NCBI RefSeq assembly: GCF_001469215.1
Contig: NZ_LOFH01000008.1
Coordinates: forward strand, 186,001 to 250,000
Length of the DNA stretch: 64,000 nt
Reading direction: 5' to 3'
Source of the DNA: Pseudoalteromonas sp. H105
GTDB taxonomy: Bacteria > Pseudomonadota > Gammaproteobacteria > Enterobacterales > Alteromonadaceae
Made by a program: the position numbers and the translations under genes. Shown here piece by piece: positions 1 to 7,271 of this stretch. How positions within the stretch are numbered: position 1 is the first letter of the stretch; every line of letters starts with the position of its first letter. The notes under the pieces are model-generated. The model searched no databases. It saw only the letters and a program-made list of their open reading frames with translations, and was not told the DNA's origin.

Positions 1-692
1 CGCGTAATGACCACTTTAGCGAGTGGGTTATCAAACTTATGCTCGCTATTTAATACCGAGCGCGTTAGACCATCGTGTTGGCTTACCACGCCAGGGTGCA
101 TTGCAACGACATTCACGTCATCTCTGGCTTCATTAAAGCCTTCTCCGCCGTCAGCAGGACCAGGAATCGTGCCTGATGATTCAGAGTTACTCTCTGTTCC
201 TGCATCATAAGCGAGTGTGAAGTGCGTTAATGTTTCGTTTACAGCTAACGAGGACACATCCATAGCATTAAGACCGGTAAAACCATCATTTGTATTCACC
301 ATCATTGTGCTAAGTGATAACTTTAATGATTCTAAACTATCCGTTGTGAGGGTTAATGTTGTCTGCGCGCCCGGTGCAACAGGGGCTTCGCTTGATATAT
401 TGGCAATCGCTGAACCAAATTGTAATAGCACACTGTTGTCACCCCCTTCAGCCATTCTTTCTAAGGCTGTTGTCGCGGGTTCGCCAATTTTCCAAAGTGA
501 TCCTTCGGTGTGAGCAATGACTGCGATGGGAGAAAAGGGTTGCCCAGCCGTTAGATTACTCACTTCTACGGTAAACGTATAACTGATTGGTTCGGGGAGC
601 GGCGTACTTTCATCATTATCATTAGAATCGCTACAAGCGGCTAAAGTACCCGCAAGAGCAATCATTATTAAGTGTCGATTAAAGGCTAACAT
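1..692 (-). CDS. Spondin-domain lipoprotein, partial (C-terminus beyond the window)
   Basis: Reading from an ATG at 692 the frame stays open to the window edge, giving about 230 residues with no stop. The start is preceded by TAGGAG. Residues 1-20 form a lipoprotein signal peptide with a lipobox ending LAAC (lipidated Cys20), followed by an acidic Ser/Asn/Asp linker. The rest parallels the neighbouring gene at 703-1404: a VEVSNLTAGQPFSPI-like strand, PATTALERMAEGG, NTNDGFTGLNA, AYDAGTESNSE, and a C-terminal MHPG motif followed by NPLAKVVI, all typical of the Spondin_N domain. It begins 11 bp after the stop of that gene, so the two are almost certainly one transcript and arose by tandem duplication. 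Molecular role in bacteria is unknown; a surface-exposed, envelope-anchored adhesin-like protein is a guess. Confidence 0.8.
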   Translation of the reverse strand, partial: MLAFNRHLIMIALAGTLAACSDSNDNDESTPLPEPISYTFTVEVSNLTAGQPFSPIAVIAHTEGSLWKIGEPATTALERMAEGGDNSVLLQFGSAIANISSEAPVAPGAQTTLTLTTDSLESLKLSLSTMMVNTNDGFTGLNAMDVSSLAVNETLTHFTLAYDAGTESNSESSGTIPGPADGGEGFNEARDDVNVVAMHPGVVSQHDGLTRSVLNSEHKFDNPLAKVVIT

Positions 693-702
693 AGCACTGC
701 TC

Positions 703-1404
703 CTACTTAACTGTAATGGTTAGTTTTGCTACTGGGTTTAACCATCTATGTACGGTATTACTTAAATCACTTGCTCCTGCCGCTAAATCGTCATCGCCAA
801 GGTTACCTGGGTGGATGTGTACCATGGTATTGCTCTGCGAGCTTGATAAACCACTGCCGCCATTACCTGCGTTGCCTCCAGGGGCCGCAGGGATACCTGG
901 CGTACCCGGCGCACCAGAACCTTCAACAACAAGCTCATCGTTGGCTTCAGTGCCTGCGTCATAGGCATTTAAGTAGACCGAATAGGTGCCAGCTTCTGTA
1001 GGTATTTTCCAGCTATCTAGGCCAACGAAACCATCATTGGTGGGTAACAACATGGCTGCGATTGATAGGTATTCATTTGCGTCTGTTGACATGAGGGTCG
1101 TCATTGTTGACGTGCTAGGCGCTAAAAGCCCCTCAGCAGGGTTGGCAACGACATCACTGCCTGCTGCGTCTGCCTGTGCTATTAAGGGGGTTAAGTTACC
1201 ACCTTCAGCCATCGTCTGTAGTGCCGTCGTTGCAGGCATTGCGACTTCAAATAAGTGCTCGTCGCTATTATGTGCGGTGATTAAAATGGGTGTAAAGTGT
1301 AACCCTTGTGTAAGATTGGTCAGTTTTAATTCAAGTTCTGCAGCGGAAAGTGATTGACTAGCAAGCGCAGTAACCACTGCAAGAGTGAAGGTTGAGGCTT
1401 TCAT
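703..1404 (-). CDS. Secreted spondin-domain protein
   Basis: A 233-residue exported protein with a Sec signal peptide (about residues 1-21, ending SLSA-A). The mature part has the bacterial Spondin_N pattern: LTNLTQGLHFTPILITAH near the N-terminus, PATTALQTMAEGG (58-69), NDGFVGLDSWKIP, YDAGTEANDE (148-157) and HIHPGNLGDDD (196-206). Residues 162-186 form a Gly/Pro/Ala-rich loop absent from its lipoprotein paralogue downstream. AGGAA lies before the ATG at 1404. Lead gene of a two-gene unit with the paralogue at 1-692. Eukaryotic spondins are matrix proteins; the bacterial family has no established function, so extracellular or surface attachment is inference. Confidence 0.8.
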   Translation of the reverse strand: MKASTFTLAVVTALASQSLSAAELELKLTNLTQGLHFTPILITAHNSDEHLFEVAMPATTALQTMAEGGNLTPLIAQADAAGSDVVANPAEGLLAPSTSTMTTLMSTDANEYLSIAAMLLPTNDGFVGLDSWKIPTEAGTYSVYLNAYDAGTEANDELVVEGSGAPGTPGIPAAPGGNAGNGGSGLSSSQSNTMVHIHPGNLGDDDLAAGASDLSNTVHRWLNPVAKLTITVK

Positions 1405-1493
1405 TGTATATTCCTGTTATTGATGAGTCAGGGTTAGTATCAAATAGCAACATCATGAAAGCCTCACAAAGTTATCACTTTTTTATCACAAGG

Positions 1494-2015
1494 CTACCAC
1501 CTGACTTTTTGCAGCGAATTGGGGTCTTCACCAATGAGTGTTTTTACGACTTGGTTATTTTCATCTAACAGGATTAGGCGGGGAACTCCTTTGTTAGCAT
1601 ACTGGTTGTATATAGCACGATCCGGGTCAGCAATCAGTGAGTAGCTGATATTATATGCTTGCTGAAATTGCAAAAGTGATTGCGTGTTCTCCTCGCGTCC
1701 AATGGCGATAATTTGTAATTGTGAATCTTGGCTCAGTGAGGACTGTTGGAGTTGTTTTATTAGGCGTTGTGAGTCTGAACACCAAGTCGCAAACAGTATC
1801 ACTAGCTTCTTTTTTTTACCCAGACTAACGTCGTTATTATAAATATCGATAAAATGGGCGTGTGAGAAGAGGTCGCCTGTTTTTATATAGGTTTCATAGC
1901 CTACAGGCGCATTTAGAGCGGATTGTGTCGCTTGTGTGTTAGCAATTTGTGAGCATGCCGCTAGCCCAAGCAGTGAAGTACACATAAGAGCGACGCGAAA
2001 AAATGAAGATGTCAT
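1494..2015 (-). CDS. TlpA/redoxin-like thioredoxin-fold lipoprotein with CxxS active site
   Basis: A 173-residue envelope protein. Residues 1-21 are a lipoprotein signal with lipobox LAAC (Cys21). The remainder follows the TlpA/AhpC-TSA thioredoxin fold: a strand VILFATW leading into C79-S-D-S82, the IIAIGREE strand, and the cis-proline region GVPRLILLD near residue 148. The second active-site cysteine is replaced by serine (CxxS), which in thioredoxins favours mixed-disulfide or isomerase-like chemistry over full dithiol reduction. It is transcribed in the same direction as the two spondin genes, separated by 89 bp, so may or may not share their transcript. The substrate is unknown. Confidence 0.75.
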   Translation of the reverse strand: MTSSFFRVALMCTSLLGLAACSQIANTQATQSALNAPVGYETYIKTGDLFSHAHFIDIYNNDVSLGKKKKLVILFATWCSDSQRLIKQLQQSSLSQDSQLQIIAIGREENTQSLLQFQQAYNISYSLIADPDRAIYNQYANKGVPRLILLDENNQVVKTLIGEDPNSLQKVRW

Positions 2016-2096
2016 TACTAAATTCCTTTTTAAGGTGAGTGATTAATAGACATTATGCCTTAAAACAGTCACTATAAATAAAAAAAGGAGATGATA

Positions 2097-2468
2097 ATGG
2101 AAGAAAATCATAAGGTTGAACCAGTGATAGCCGATAAAGAGCAGCGTACATGGGCGATGCTTTGCCATTTAAGTGCATTGGCAGGCTTTATTGTGCCAAT
2201 GGGCAGCGTAATTGGGCCGCTTATTGTGTGGTTGATTAAAAAAGAAGACATGCCACTTGTCGCAGAGCATGGTCGTAAAGCACTTAACTTTCAAATCACG
2301 ATGTTAGTCGCTTACATCGTGTGTTTTATTTTAATGATTGTCGCAGTTGGCGCTATTTTATTACCAATAGTGGCTATATTCTCATTTGTTATGGTGGTTA
2401 TTGGCGCGATTAAAACCAATGATGGAAAACCCTTTAGCTATCCATTTAGTATAAATTTGATAAAATAA
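2097..2468 (+). CDS. DUF4870 family small membrane protein
   Basis: A 123-residue integral membrane protein of the DUF4870 (Tic20-like) family: a short cytoplasmic N-terminus, then WAMLCHLSALAGFIVP, a second hydrophobic segment with PLIVWLIKK, the conserved EHGRKALNFQ motif and two closing hydrophobic helices. The ATG at 2097 was preferred to one at 2091 because the AAGGAG at 2085-2090 would abut the earlier codon but lies six bases from the later one. A rho-independent terminator follows directly. No biochemical role is established for the family. Confidence 0.85.
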   Translation: MEENHKVEPVIADKEQRTWAMLCHLSALAGFIVPMGSVIGPLIVWLIKKEDMPLVAEHGRKALNFQITMLVAYIVCFILMIVAVGAILLPIVAIFSFVMVVIGAIKTNDGKPFSYPFSINLIK

Positions 2469-2486
2469 TTCATGCGATTTTAATTA

Positions 2487-2512
2487 AAGCCCAGCGATAA
2501 GCTGGGTTTTTT
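2487..2512 (+). terminator. Intrinsic terminator after the DUF4870 gene
   Basis: CCCAGC, a five-base loop, GCTGGG and then six T residues. It sits 20 bases after the stop codon at 2468 and isolates the DUF4870 gene from the YqaA-type gene that follows. Confidence 0.85.
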
Positions 2513-2534
2513 ATATGTATCATTTAAGGCTTGA

Positions 2535-2969
2535 ATGGCTTATTTAACATTACTTTTTACGGCATTTATATCGGCCACTTTATTACCAAGTTCATCCGAA
2601 ATAGTGCTCACAGCCATGATCACCAAAGGCGAATATATACTCTGGCTATTATGGTTAAGTGCAACGATTGGAAATGTGTTGGGTAGTTGTGTTAATTATT
2701 GGCTGGGAACACAAGTGATGCGCTTTAAAGATCGTAAATGGTTTCCTGTTTCTCAGCGGGGAATAGAACAAGCGCAAACACGCTTTCAAAAATACGGTGT
2801 TTATAGCCTGCTATTTGCGTGGTTACCACTCATTGGTGACCCTTTGACGGTAGTCGGAGGGATTTTTAAAGTGCGCTGGTGGACCTTTTTATGGTTAGTT
2901 ACCTTGGGCAAAGGAGCACGTTATTTGGTGGTGCTAGCCTTTGCCGTCGGATTAGACAATATGCTTTAA
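2535..2969 (+). CDS. YqaA family (DedA/VTT-related) inner-membrane protein
   Basis: A 144-residue polytopic membrane protein matching the YqaA branch of the SNARE-associated/DedA (VTT domain) superfamily. Visible hallmarks are FISATLLPSSSEIVL at the N-terminus, the GNVLGSCVNYWLG helix, the basic cytoplasmic stretch RFKDRKWFPVS and the re-entrant-type segment WLPLIGDPLTVVGGIFK. DedA relatives act in lipid scrambling or proton-dependent envelope homeostasis; whether YqaA does the same is unproven. The stop overlaps the end of the convergent folX gene by four bases. Ribosome site is weak (AAGGC). Confidence 0.8.
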   Translation: MAYLTLLFTAFISATLLPSSSEIVLTAMITKGEYILWLLWLSATIGNVLGSCVNYWLGTQVMRFKDRKWFPVSQRGIEQAQTRFQKYGVYSLLFAWLPLIGDPLTVVGGIFKVRWWTFLWLVTLGKGARYLVVLAFAVGLDNML

Positions 2970-3325
2970 GATTTGACCCAATCAAGTGTAAGAGACACCG
3001 AATCAGCAAAACGTAATGCATGTGGTTTATCTACACGTGCTTTTGCATAATTAACACTACTGTGGCTGTGACATACAGCGAGTATCTCGGCGACTAGTTT
3101 TTCCAATAGCAAGAAGTGTCCATTTTCAACCATACTTATCACTTGTTTGGTGATTGTTTTGTAATTTAAAGCTTGCTCTACTTCATCTGTTTCACACGCT
3201 TGATCCGCTGGATAGTGAATCTCTAAATTAATCACCACATCCTGCTTTTTTTCACGCTCTTCTGGATTAAAACCAATAAAAGTACGCAACCTCAGATTAG
3301 TGACATGTATAATCGCATTAGCCAT
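2966..3325 (-). CDS. folX: Dihydroneopterin triphosphate 2'-epimerase
   Basis: A 119-residue tunnelling-fold protein that would convert 7,8-dihydroneopterin triphosphate to the monapterin form in the cytoplasm. It resembles E. coli FolX rather than the FolB aldolase: NLRLRTFIGFNPEE, QDVVINLEIHYPAD, ALNYKTITKQVI, FLLLEKLVAEIL and HALRFADSVSLTL follow the FolX pattern. It starts three bases after folE ends, with AAGGG inside the folE tail, so translation is probably coupled. Last gene of a folM-folE-folX operon; FolE supplies its precursor and FolM reduces its dephosphorylated product. FolB activity is the alternative but less likely. Confidence 0.9.
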   Translation of the reverse strand: MANAIIHVTNLRLRTFIGFNPEEREKKQDVVINLEIHYPADQACETDEVEQALNYKTITKQVISMVENGHFLLLEKLVAEILAVCHSHSSVNYAKARVDKPHALRFADSVSLTLDWVKS

Positions 3326-3328
3326 TCG

Positions 3329-3883
3329 TTACCCTTTTATCAATTGTAAAAACTCATTACGGGTTTTAGGATCAGCTCTAAAGTTACCCAGCATAACCGA
3401 CGTACGCATACTTGAATTTTGCTTTTCCACGCCGCGCATCATCATACACATATGTTTTGCCTCAACGATAACACCCACCCCTTTAGCACCCGTTACTTCT
3501 TCTACGGCTTTTGCAATTTGATGAGTTAGTTGTTCTTGTATTTGAAAACGGCGAGAAAACATATCAACGATGCGTGCAAATTTAGATAATCCAAGTACTT
3601 TTCCATTGGGGATGTATGCAATATGGCAGCGACCAACAAAAGGTAATAAGTGGTGTTCACACATAGAGTAAAGCTCGATATCTTGAATTAACACCATATC
3701 GTCTGCATCCGACGTGAACACCGCATTGTTTGTTATTTCTTCAAGTGTCTCTCGGTAGCCTTTCGTCAGGTACTCCATTGCTTTTGCTGCGCGCTTTGGG
3801 GTATCAAGTAGGCCCTCACGTTGTGGGTCTTCACCTACGGCACTGATAATTTCTTGGTAGCTATTTTTTAGTTCATTGTGCAT
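3329..3883 (-). CDS. folE: GTP cyclohydrolase I
   Basis: A 184-residue enzyme converting GTP to 7,8-dihydroneopterin triphosphate and formate, the first step of folate and pterin synthesis. The zinc ligands are visible as Cys75 and His78 (in MCEHHLLPF) and Cys146 (in HMCMMMRGV), together with the [14 protein letters not shown] helix and [11 protein letters not shown]. It lacks the long N-terminal extension of the E. coli enzyme but is a normal short bacterial length. It lies between folM and folX, which points the product towards tetrahydromonapterin; a separate folate-dedicated copy may exist elsewhere. Confidence 0.95.
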   Translation of the reverse strand: MHNELKNSYQEIISAVGEDPQREGLLDTPKRAAKAMEYLTKGYRETLEEITNNAVFTSDADDMVLIQDIELYSMCEHHLLPFVGRCHIAYIPNGKVLGLSKFARIVDMFSRRFQIQEQLTHQIAKAVEEVTGAKGVGVIVEAKHMCMMMRGVEKQNSSMRTSVMLGNFRADPKTRNEFLQLIKG

Positions 3884-3905
3884 AAAGTTCTCAATTTTTA
3901 ATTCG

Positions 3906-4625
3906 TTATTTTAAATGTCTGCCGCCATCGACAGGTATTGTGCGCCCAGTGATGTACTGACTTTTCAGTAATAGCTCGACGCTGTTAATAATTTCTTCGC
4001 AGCCAGGTTCAATCCCCATGAGTGATTTTTTAAGGGTTTTAGCGCGATAGAATTCGTCATCGTCTTGATTAAAGATTATTAATGAAGGGGCGATGGAGTT
4101 TACTTTTATACGTGGTGCATACTTGGCTGAAAATGATTTTGTTAAATTATCTAAAGCCGCTTTACTGGCAGCGTAAGCGAGGTGTTTTGGGCTGCCTGTT
4201 TCTACAACATAGTCTGTAAGATGAATAATATCTGCTGGCCTTTGGGTGCTTTGTTGATGCTCAAGCAAAAGTGGGGCACAGTTTAAATTAATTAAATAGG
4301 GGGCTTTAGCGTGAATACGCATCATGTTATCAAATAAATCTGCACTGTCTGGATTATTCGCTTCACAATCCCAACTTGAGGCGTTGTGTATTATTGCTTG
4401 CAAGGATTCAGTGTGGCTCTTTAGTGTTGAAATAAATGCGTATATTGCTTCACTACTATTAAAATCAGCCACCAAGCATGTGGCTCCTAGCGATTCTAAC
4501 TCATCGATGGCGCTGTGGCGTGTGCGGTAAGTAATGATCACTTTTTGTCCTGCATTAAGCAGGTATTTTGCAAGCGCTAAGCCTATACGTTGGCCTGCGC
4601 CAGTTATCAAAATCGGCGATGTCAT
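3906..4625 (-). CDS. folM: Dihydromonapterin reductase (short-chain dehydrogenase)
   Basis: A 239-residue SDR-fold NADPH enzyme reducing dihydromonapterin to tetrahydromonapterin (with weak dihydrofolate reductase activity in characterised FolM). The nucleotide-binding motif GAGQRIG (9-15), IIHNASSW, and the catalytic Tyr151 and Lys155 in YAASK are present; the usual SDR serine is a Thr137 (HLTDYV), as in E. coli FolM. The C-terminal FolM signatures [11 protein letters not shown] and PVDGGRHLK are present. First gene of the operon with folE and folX; a TATAGT -10-like element lies about 45 bp upstream. Confidence 0.9.
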   Translation of the reverse strand: MTSPILITGAGQRIGLALAKYLLNAGQKVIITYRTRHSAIDELESLGATCLVADFNSSEAIYAFISTLKSHTESLQAIIHNASSWDCEANNPDSADLFDNMMRIHAKAPYLINLNCAPLLLEHQQSTQRPADIIHLTDYVVETGSPKHLAYAASKAALDNLTKSFSAKYAPRIKVNSIAPSLIIFNQDDDEFYRAKTLKKSLMGIEPGCEEIINSVELLLKSQYITGRTIPVDGGRHLK

Positions 4626-4782
4626 AAATGTGGCAGCTCTCTACTAAACGCGATGTTTTAATTTTAGTCACTATAAACTAAATTACAGTAATATTTCACC
4701 TATAGTCTCATAGGGTTATCCACTTTTTTACGAATTAACGAATTTATTCGATCAATGTATTAATTCTTATCACTTTGCGGAT

Positions 4783-4811
4783 GCAATGTTTATTAGCATA
4801 ATAAATATTGC
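4783..4811. promoter_or_regulatory. 13-bp-arm dyad upstream of the TauE-type gene
   Basis: GCAATGTTTATTA, a three-base centre (GCA), then TAATAAATATTGC. The arms match except for one G/T wobble. It ends 26 bp before the GTG at 4838, where an operator or a 5' mRNA hairpin would act. It has no T-run, so it is not a terminator. The cognate regulator is unknown. Confidence 0.45.
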
Positions 4812-4837
4812 AATATTAAGCATAGTGGTGCGTTAGA

Positions 4838-5731
4838 GTGATTACAAACATTCTTAAAGTGAAGTCGTGGCTATTCCCCCTCTCATTTATTGTCTTTATT
4901 TATAGTGGTTTATTGTTAAGCCAAGGCTTTATCGACTTATTAAATAATTTAACGTCGCAGCTGGCTATTGCATTGACGATGGCTGTTGGTTCGTTTGTGG
5001 CCGGAGGAACCGCTTTAGGTGGTGGTGCGGTTGCATTTCCAGTCATGACTAAAGTGTTGGCTATTGAGCCGGTGACGGCAAAAACGTTTTCGCTTGCGAT
5101 ACAAAGTTTCGGGATGAGTGCGGCTGCGCTTACTATCATTTTTACTGGTATTCGGTTCTATCGCACAGTGGCATTCGTGGCAGCTCCTTTTGCAATTCTA
5201 GGGGCAAGTATGAGTTTAATCTTTATTGCTGAGCATGTGCCAAGGTTAGTCGTCAAAGGCGTATTTAGCTGCCTTTTGCTGTGTTTTGCGCTAACACTAT
5301 TATGGCGTATTTATCGGCGCGCGCACCACGTTTGTAGTGACACGTATATACAGACAAGTTTTGTTGTGATTGCGATGGCGGCATTTATAGGGGGCGTGGC
5401 ATCTGGGCTTGTCGGCTCGGGGGCTGATATTGCTGTTTTTGCTGTGTTGATTATGGTTTATAACGCTAACTTACAAAAAGCAACGGCGACTTCAGTGTTG
5501 ATTATGGCGGTGACTTCAGTCGTCTCGAGCCTCATTTATTATTATTTTTTAGAAGCAGTTACTACTGAAATTAAGGCTTATTTACTGGCGGCAATTCCGG
5601 TGGTTGTGGTGGGAGCTCCGCTTGGTGCATACGTATGTTCAAAAATGAAAAGCGGACAATTAATTGCGTTATTACTGCTTTTAATTGCCCTTGAGGTCGC
5701 GTTCACTTTTTATGAGCTATTGCAGTATTAA
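4838..5731 (+). CDS. TauE/SafE family sulfite/anion exporter-like membrane protein
   Basis: A 297-residue permease with about eight hydrophobic segments in two repeats, each opening with a glycine-rich signature: [19 protein letters not shown] in the first half and [18 protein letters not shown] in the second, as in the TauE/SafE family. Members export sulfite, sulfoacetate or other small anions; the substrate here cannot be read from sequence. The GTG at 4838 is the only early start in frame that keeps the first membrane segment, but its ribosome site is weak. A dyad sits just upstream. The stop overlaps the convergent nadE by four bases. Confidence 0.8.
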   Translation: MITNILKVKSWLFPLSFIVFIYSGLLLSQGFIDLLNNLTSQLAIALTMAVGSFVAGGTALGGGAVAFPVMTKVLAIEPVTAKTFSLAIQSFGMSAAALTIIFTGIRFYRTVAFVAAPFAILGASMSLIFIAEHVPRLVVKGVFSCLLLCFALTLLWRIYRRAHHVCSDTYIQTSFVVIAMAAFIGGVASGLVGSGADIAVFAVLIMVYNANLQKATATSVLIMAVTSVVSSLIYYYFLEAVTTEIKAYLLAAIPVVVVGAPLGAYVCSKMKSGQLIALLLLLIALEVAFTFYELLQY

Positions 5732-6564
5732 AGTTCATCATACACGGTTGGGATAGCTTGGCGTTTATGCTGCGTTCGCAAATAAATCGCAATCAATTTT
5801 TCACTGATCTCGTCACTAACAGGTTTACCCTCTAAAAAGTCATCTATTTGTTCATAGCTAAGGCCAAGGGCCTCTTCATCTGTTAAGCCAGGGCGCTCAC
5901 ACTCTAGATCGGCCGTGGGGGCTTTTATGACTAATAACTCTGGTGCGCCGAGTGCTTTAGCAAGTGCCCTAACCTGGCGTTTAGATAGCCCAAATAACGG
6001 GGCTAAATCGCAGGCGCCATCACCAAATTTTGTGTAAAAGCCGGTAATGTTTTCAGCGCTGTGATCGGTACCCACAACTAAGCCTTGGGTAAAGCCGGCT
6101 ATTTCGTACTGGGCTACCATGCGTTGGCGTGCTTTTACGTTTCCTTTGATGAAGTCTATTTGGGATTGTTCCGGTAGCGTTTCACCACTGCCGACAATCG
6201 CTGCAAGTGCTTGCTCATGCATGCCATCGGCTGCTGGTTTTATGTTTACTGTTAAGCGTTTACTAGGCTGAATAAAATCAACAGCTAGTTGCGCTTCGTC
6301 TTCATCGGCTTGCACTCCATAGGGTAAACGTACCGCGATGAATTGATATTTATCCGTGTTTTGTTCTTCATTTAATTGATTCACGGCCAGTTGACATAAA
6401 CGGCCACAGGTTGAAGAGTCAACACCGCCGCTAATGCCAAGTACCAAAGAGCGCGAATGTGCCGCTACTAGACGATTTTTGATAAAATCAACGCGACGGT
6501 TAATTTCACTTTTTATATCTATATTCGGCTGAACTTTCATTTCAGCGAGTATGTCGGCACGCAT
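5728..6564 (-). CDS. nadE: Ammonia-dependent NAD+ synthetase
   Basis: A 278-residue cytoplasmic enzyme completing NAD synthesis by ATP-dependent amidation of nicotinic acid adenine dinucleotide. The N-type ATP-pyrophosphatase loop SGGVDSS is at 45-51; [26 protein letters not shown] and KAPTADLE are the substrate-binding blocks of the short NH3-dependent form. There is no glutaminase domain, and the length matches E. coli NadE (275). AGGAG lies before the ATG. It stands alone between the TauE-type gene (convergent) and yceH. Confidence 0.95.
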   Translation of the reverse strand: MRADILAEMKVQPNIDIKSEINRRVDFIKNRLVAAHSRSLVLGISGGVDSSTCGRLCQLAVNQLNEEQNTDKYQFIAVRLPYGVQADEDEAQLAVDFIQPSKRLTVNIKPAADGMHEQALAAIVGSGETLPEQSQIDFIKGNVKARQRMVAQYEIAGFTQGLVVGTDHSAENITGFYTKFGDGACDLAPLFGLSKRQVRALAKALGAPELLVIKAPTADLECERPGLTDEEALGLSYEQIDDFLEGKPVSDEISEKLIAIYLRTQHKRQAIPTVYDEL

Positions 6565-6623
6565 TTAGGGCTCCTAATAAGTTTTGGGTTGTCATTGATA
6601 TTATGTTATTCGCAGTGATTAAT

Positions 6624-7253
6624 TTAAAGCCCTAAGTGTTGCTTTATTTTTTCAATCTCGGCTTTTAAGTCATTAATTTCTGCAAGTAGCTCATTGAGCT
6701 CGGTTGCTTTGAGTTGTGGTTGTTCAGGCGTGTCCGCTGTGGTTAAGGTCGTTATGTCCGCATCTGTGAATAAGTGACTGTAGCGACTTTCTCGTTTGCC
6801 TGCTTCTCGCGGGTGTTTTATGACGTATTCTTTTTCAATAAGGCCGTTTAGCGCCGTTTCAACGTCTGCAACATTATTAAAATCAGCTAAGCGGCTACTT
6901 CGCGTTCTTAATTCACCGGGGGTTTGGGCGCCACGTAGCAGTAAAGTGCAGATAATGGCACGTTGTTGTTCGCTAAATTGCAAGCTACTAAATTCGGTAT
7001 TACAAAATCGATGTGCATATTTATTAACTCGCCCTGATAAGCCTTCGTCTAATGTTACTAACCGCAGCGCGACAAGTTCATCTAACGTATCCTGTACTTG
7101 CGCTTCGGACAAGGAAAGTACGGGCTCTCGGTTAGATTTTTGATTGCATGCATTTGTCAGGCTATTAAGTGACAGTGGGTAGTGCTCAGGCGTTGTGCTT
7201 TGTTTCTCTAATAAACAGCCGACCACACGTTGCTGATGAATTGTTAGTTGCAT
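6624..7253 (-). CDS. yceH: YceH family (DUF480) protein
   Basis: A 209-residue protein of the DUF480/YceH family, built of two winged-helix-like repeats: [28 protein letters not shown] at the N-terminus and [26 protein letters not shown] in the second half, followed by a C-terminal heptad-like coil (about 178-205). The role is not established; the fold suggests nucleic-acid or protein binding. AAGGAT precedes the ATG. It follows the large hybrid kinase by 18 bp in the same direction and could be cotranscribed with it. Confidence 0.85.
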   Translation of the reverse strand: MQLTIHQQRVVGCLLEKQSTTPEHYPLSLNSLTNACNQKSNREPVLSLSEAQVQDTLDELVALRLVTLDEGLSGRVNKYAHRFCNTEFSSLQFSEQQRAIICTLLLRGAQTPGELRTRSSRLADFNNVADVETALNGLIEKEYVIKHPREAGKRESRYSHLFTDADITTLTTADTPEQPQLKATELNELLAEINDLKAEIEKIKQHLGL

Positions 7254-7271
7254 AATTTATCCTTATTATTT

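Noticed and set aside
7..513. Open frames on the plus strand at the left end
   Set aside because: They lie opposite the partial spondin lipoprotein gene, whose minus-strand frame has a ribosome site, lipobox and paralogue next door; the plus frames have no protein-like pattern.
4716..4724. DnaA-box-like TTATCCACT
   Set aside because: A single match to a 9-mer in an AT-rich promoter region, without a cluster or origin-linked genes, is not evidence for an origin.
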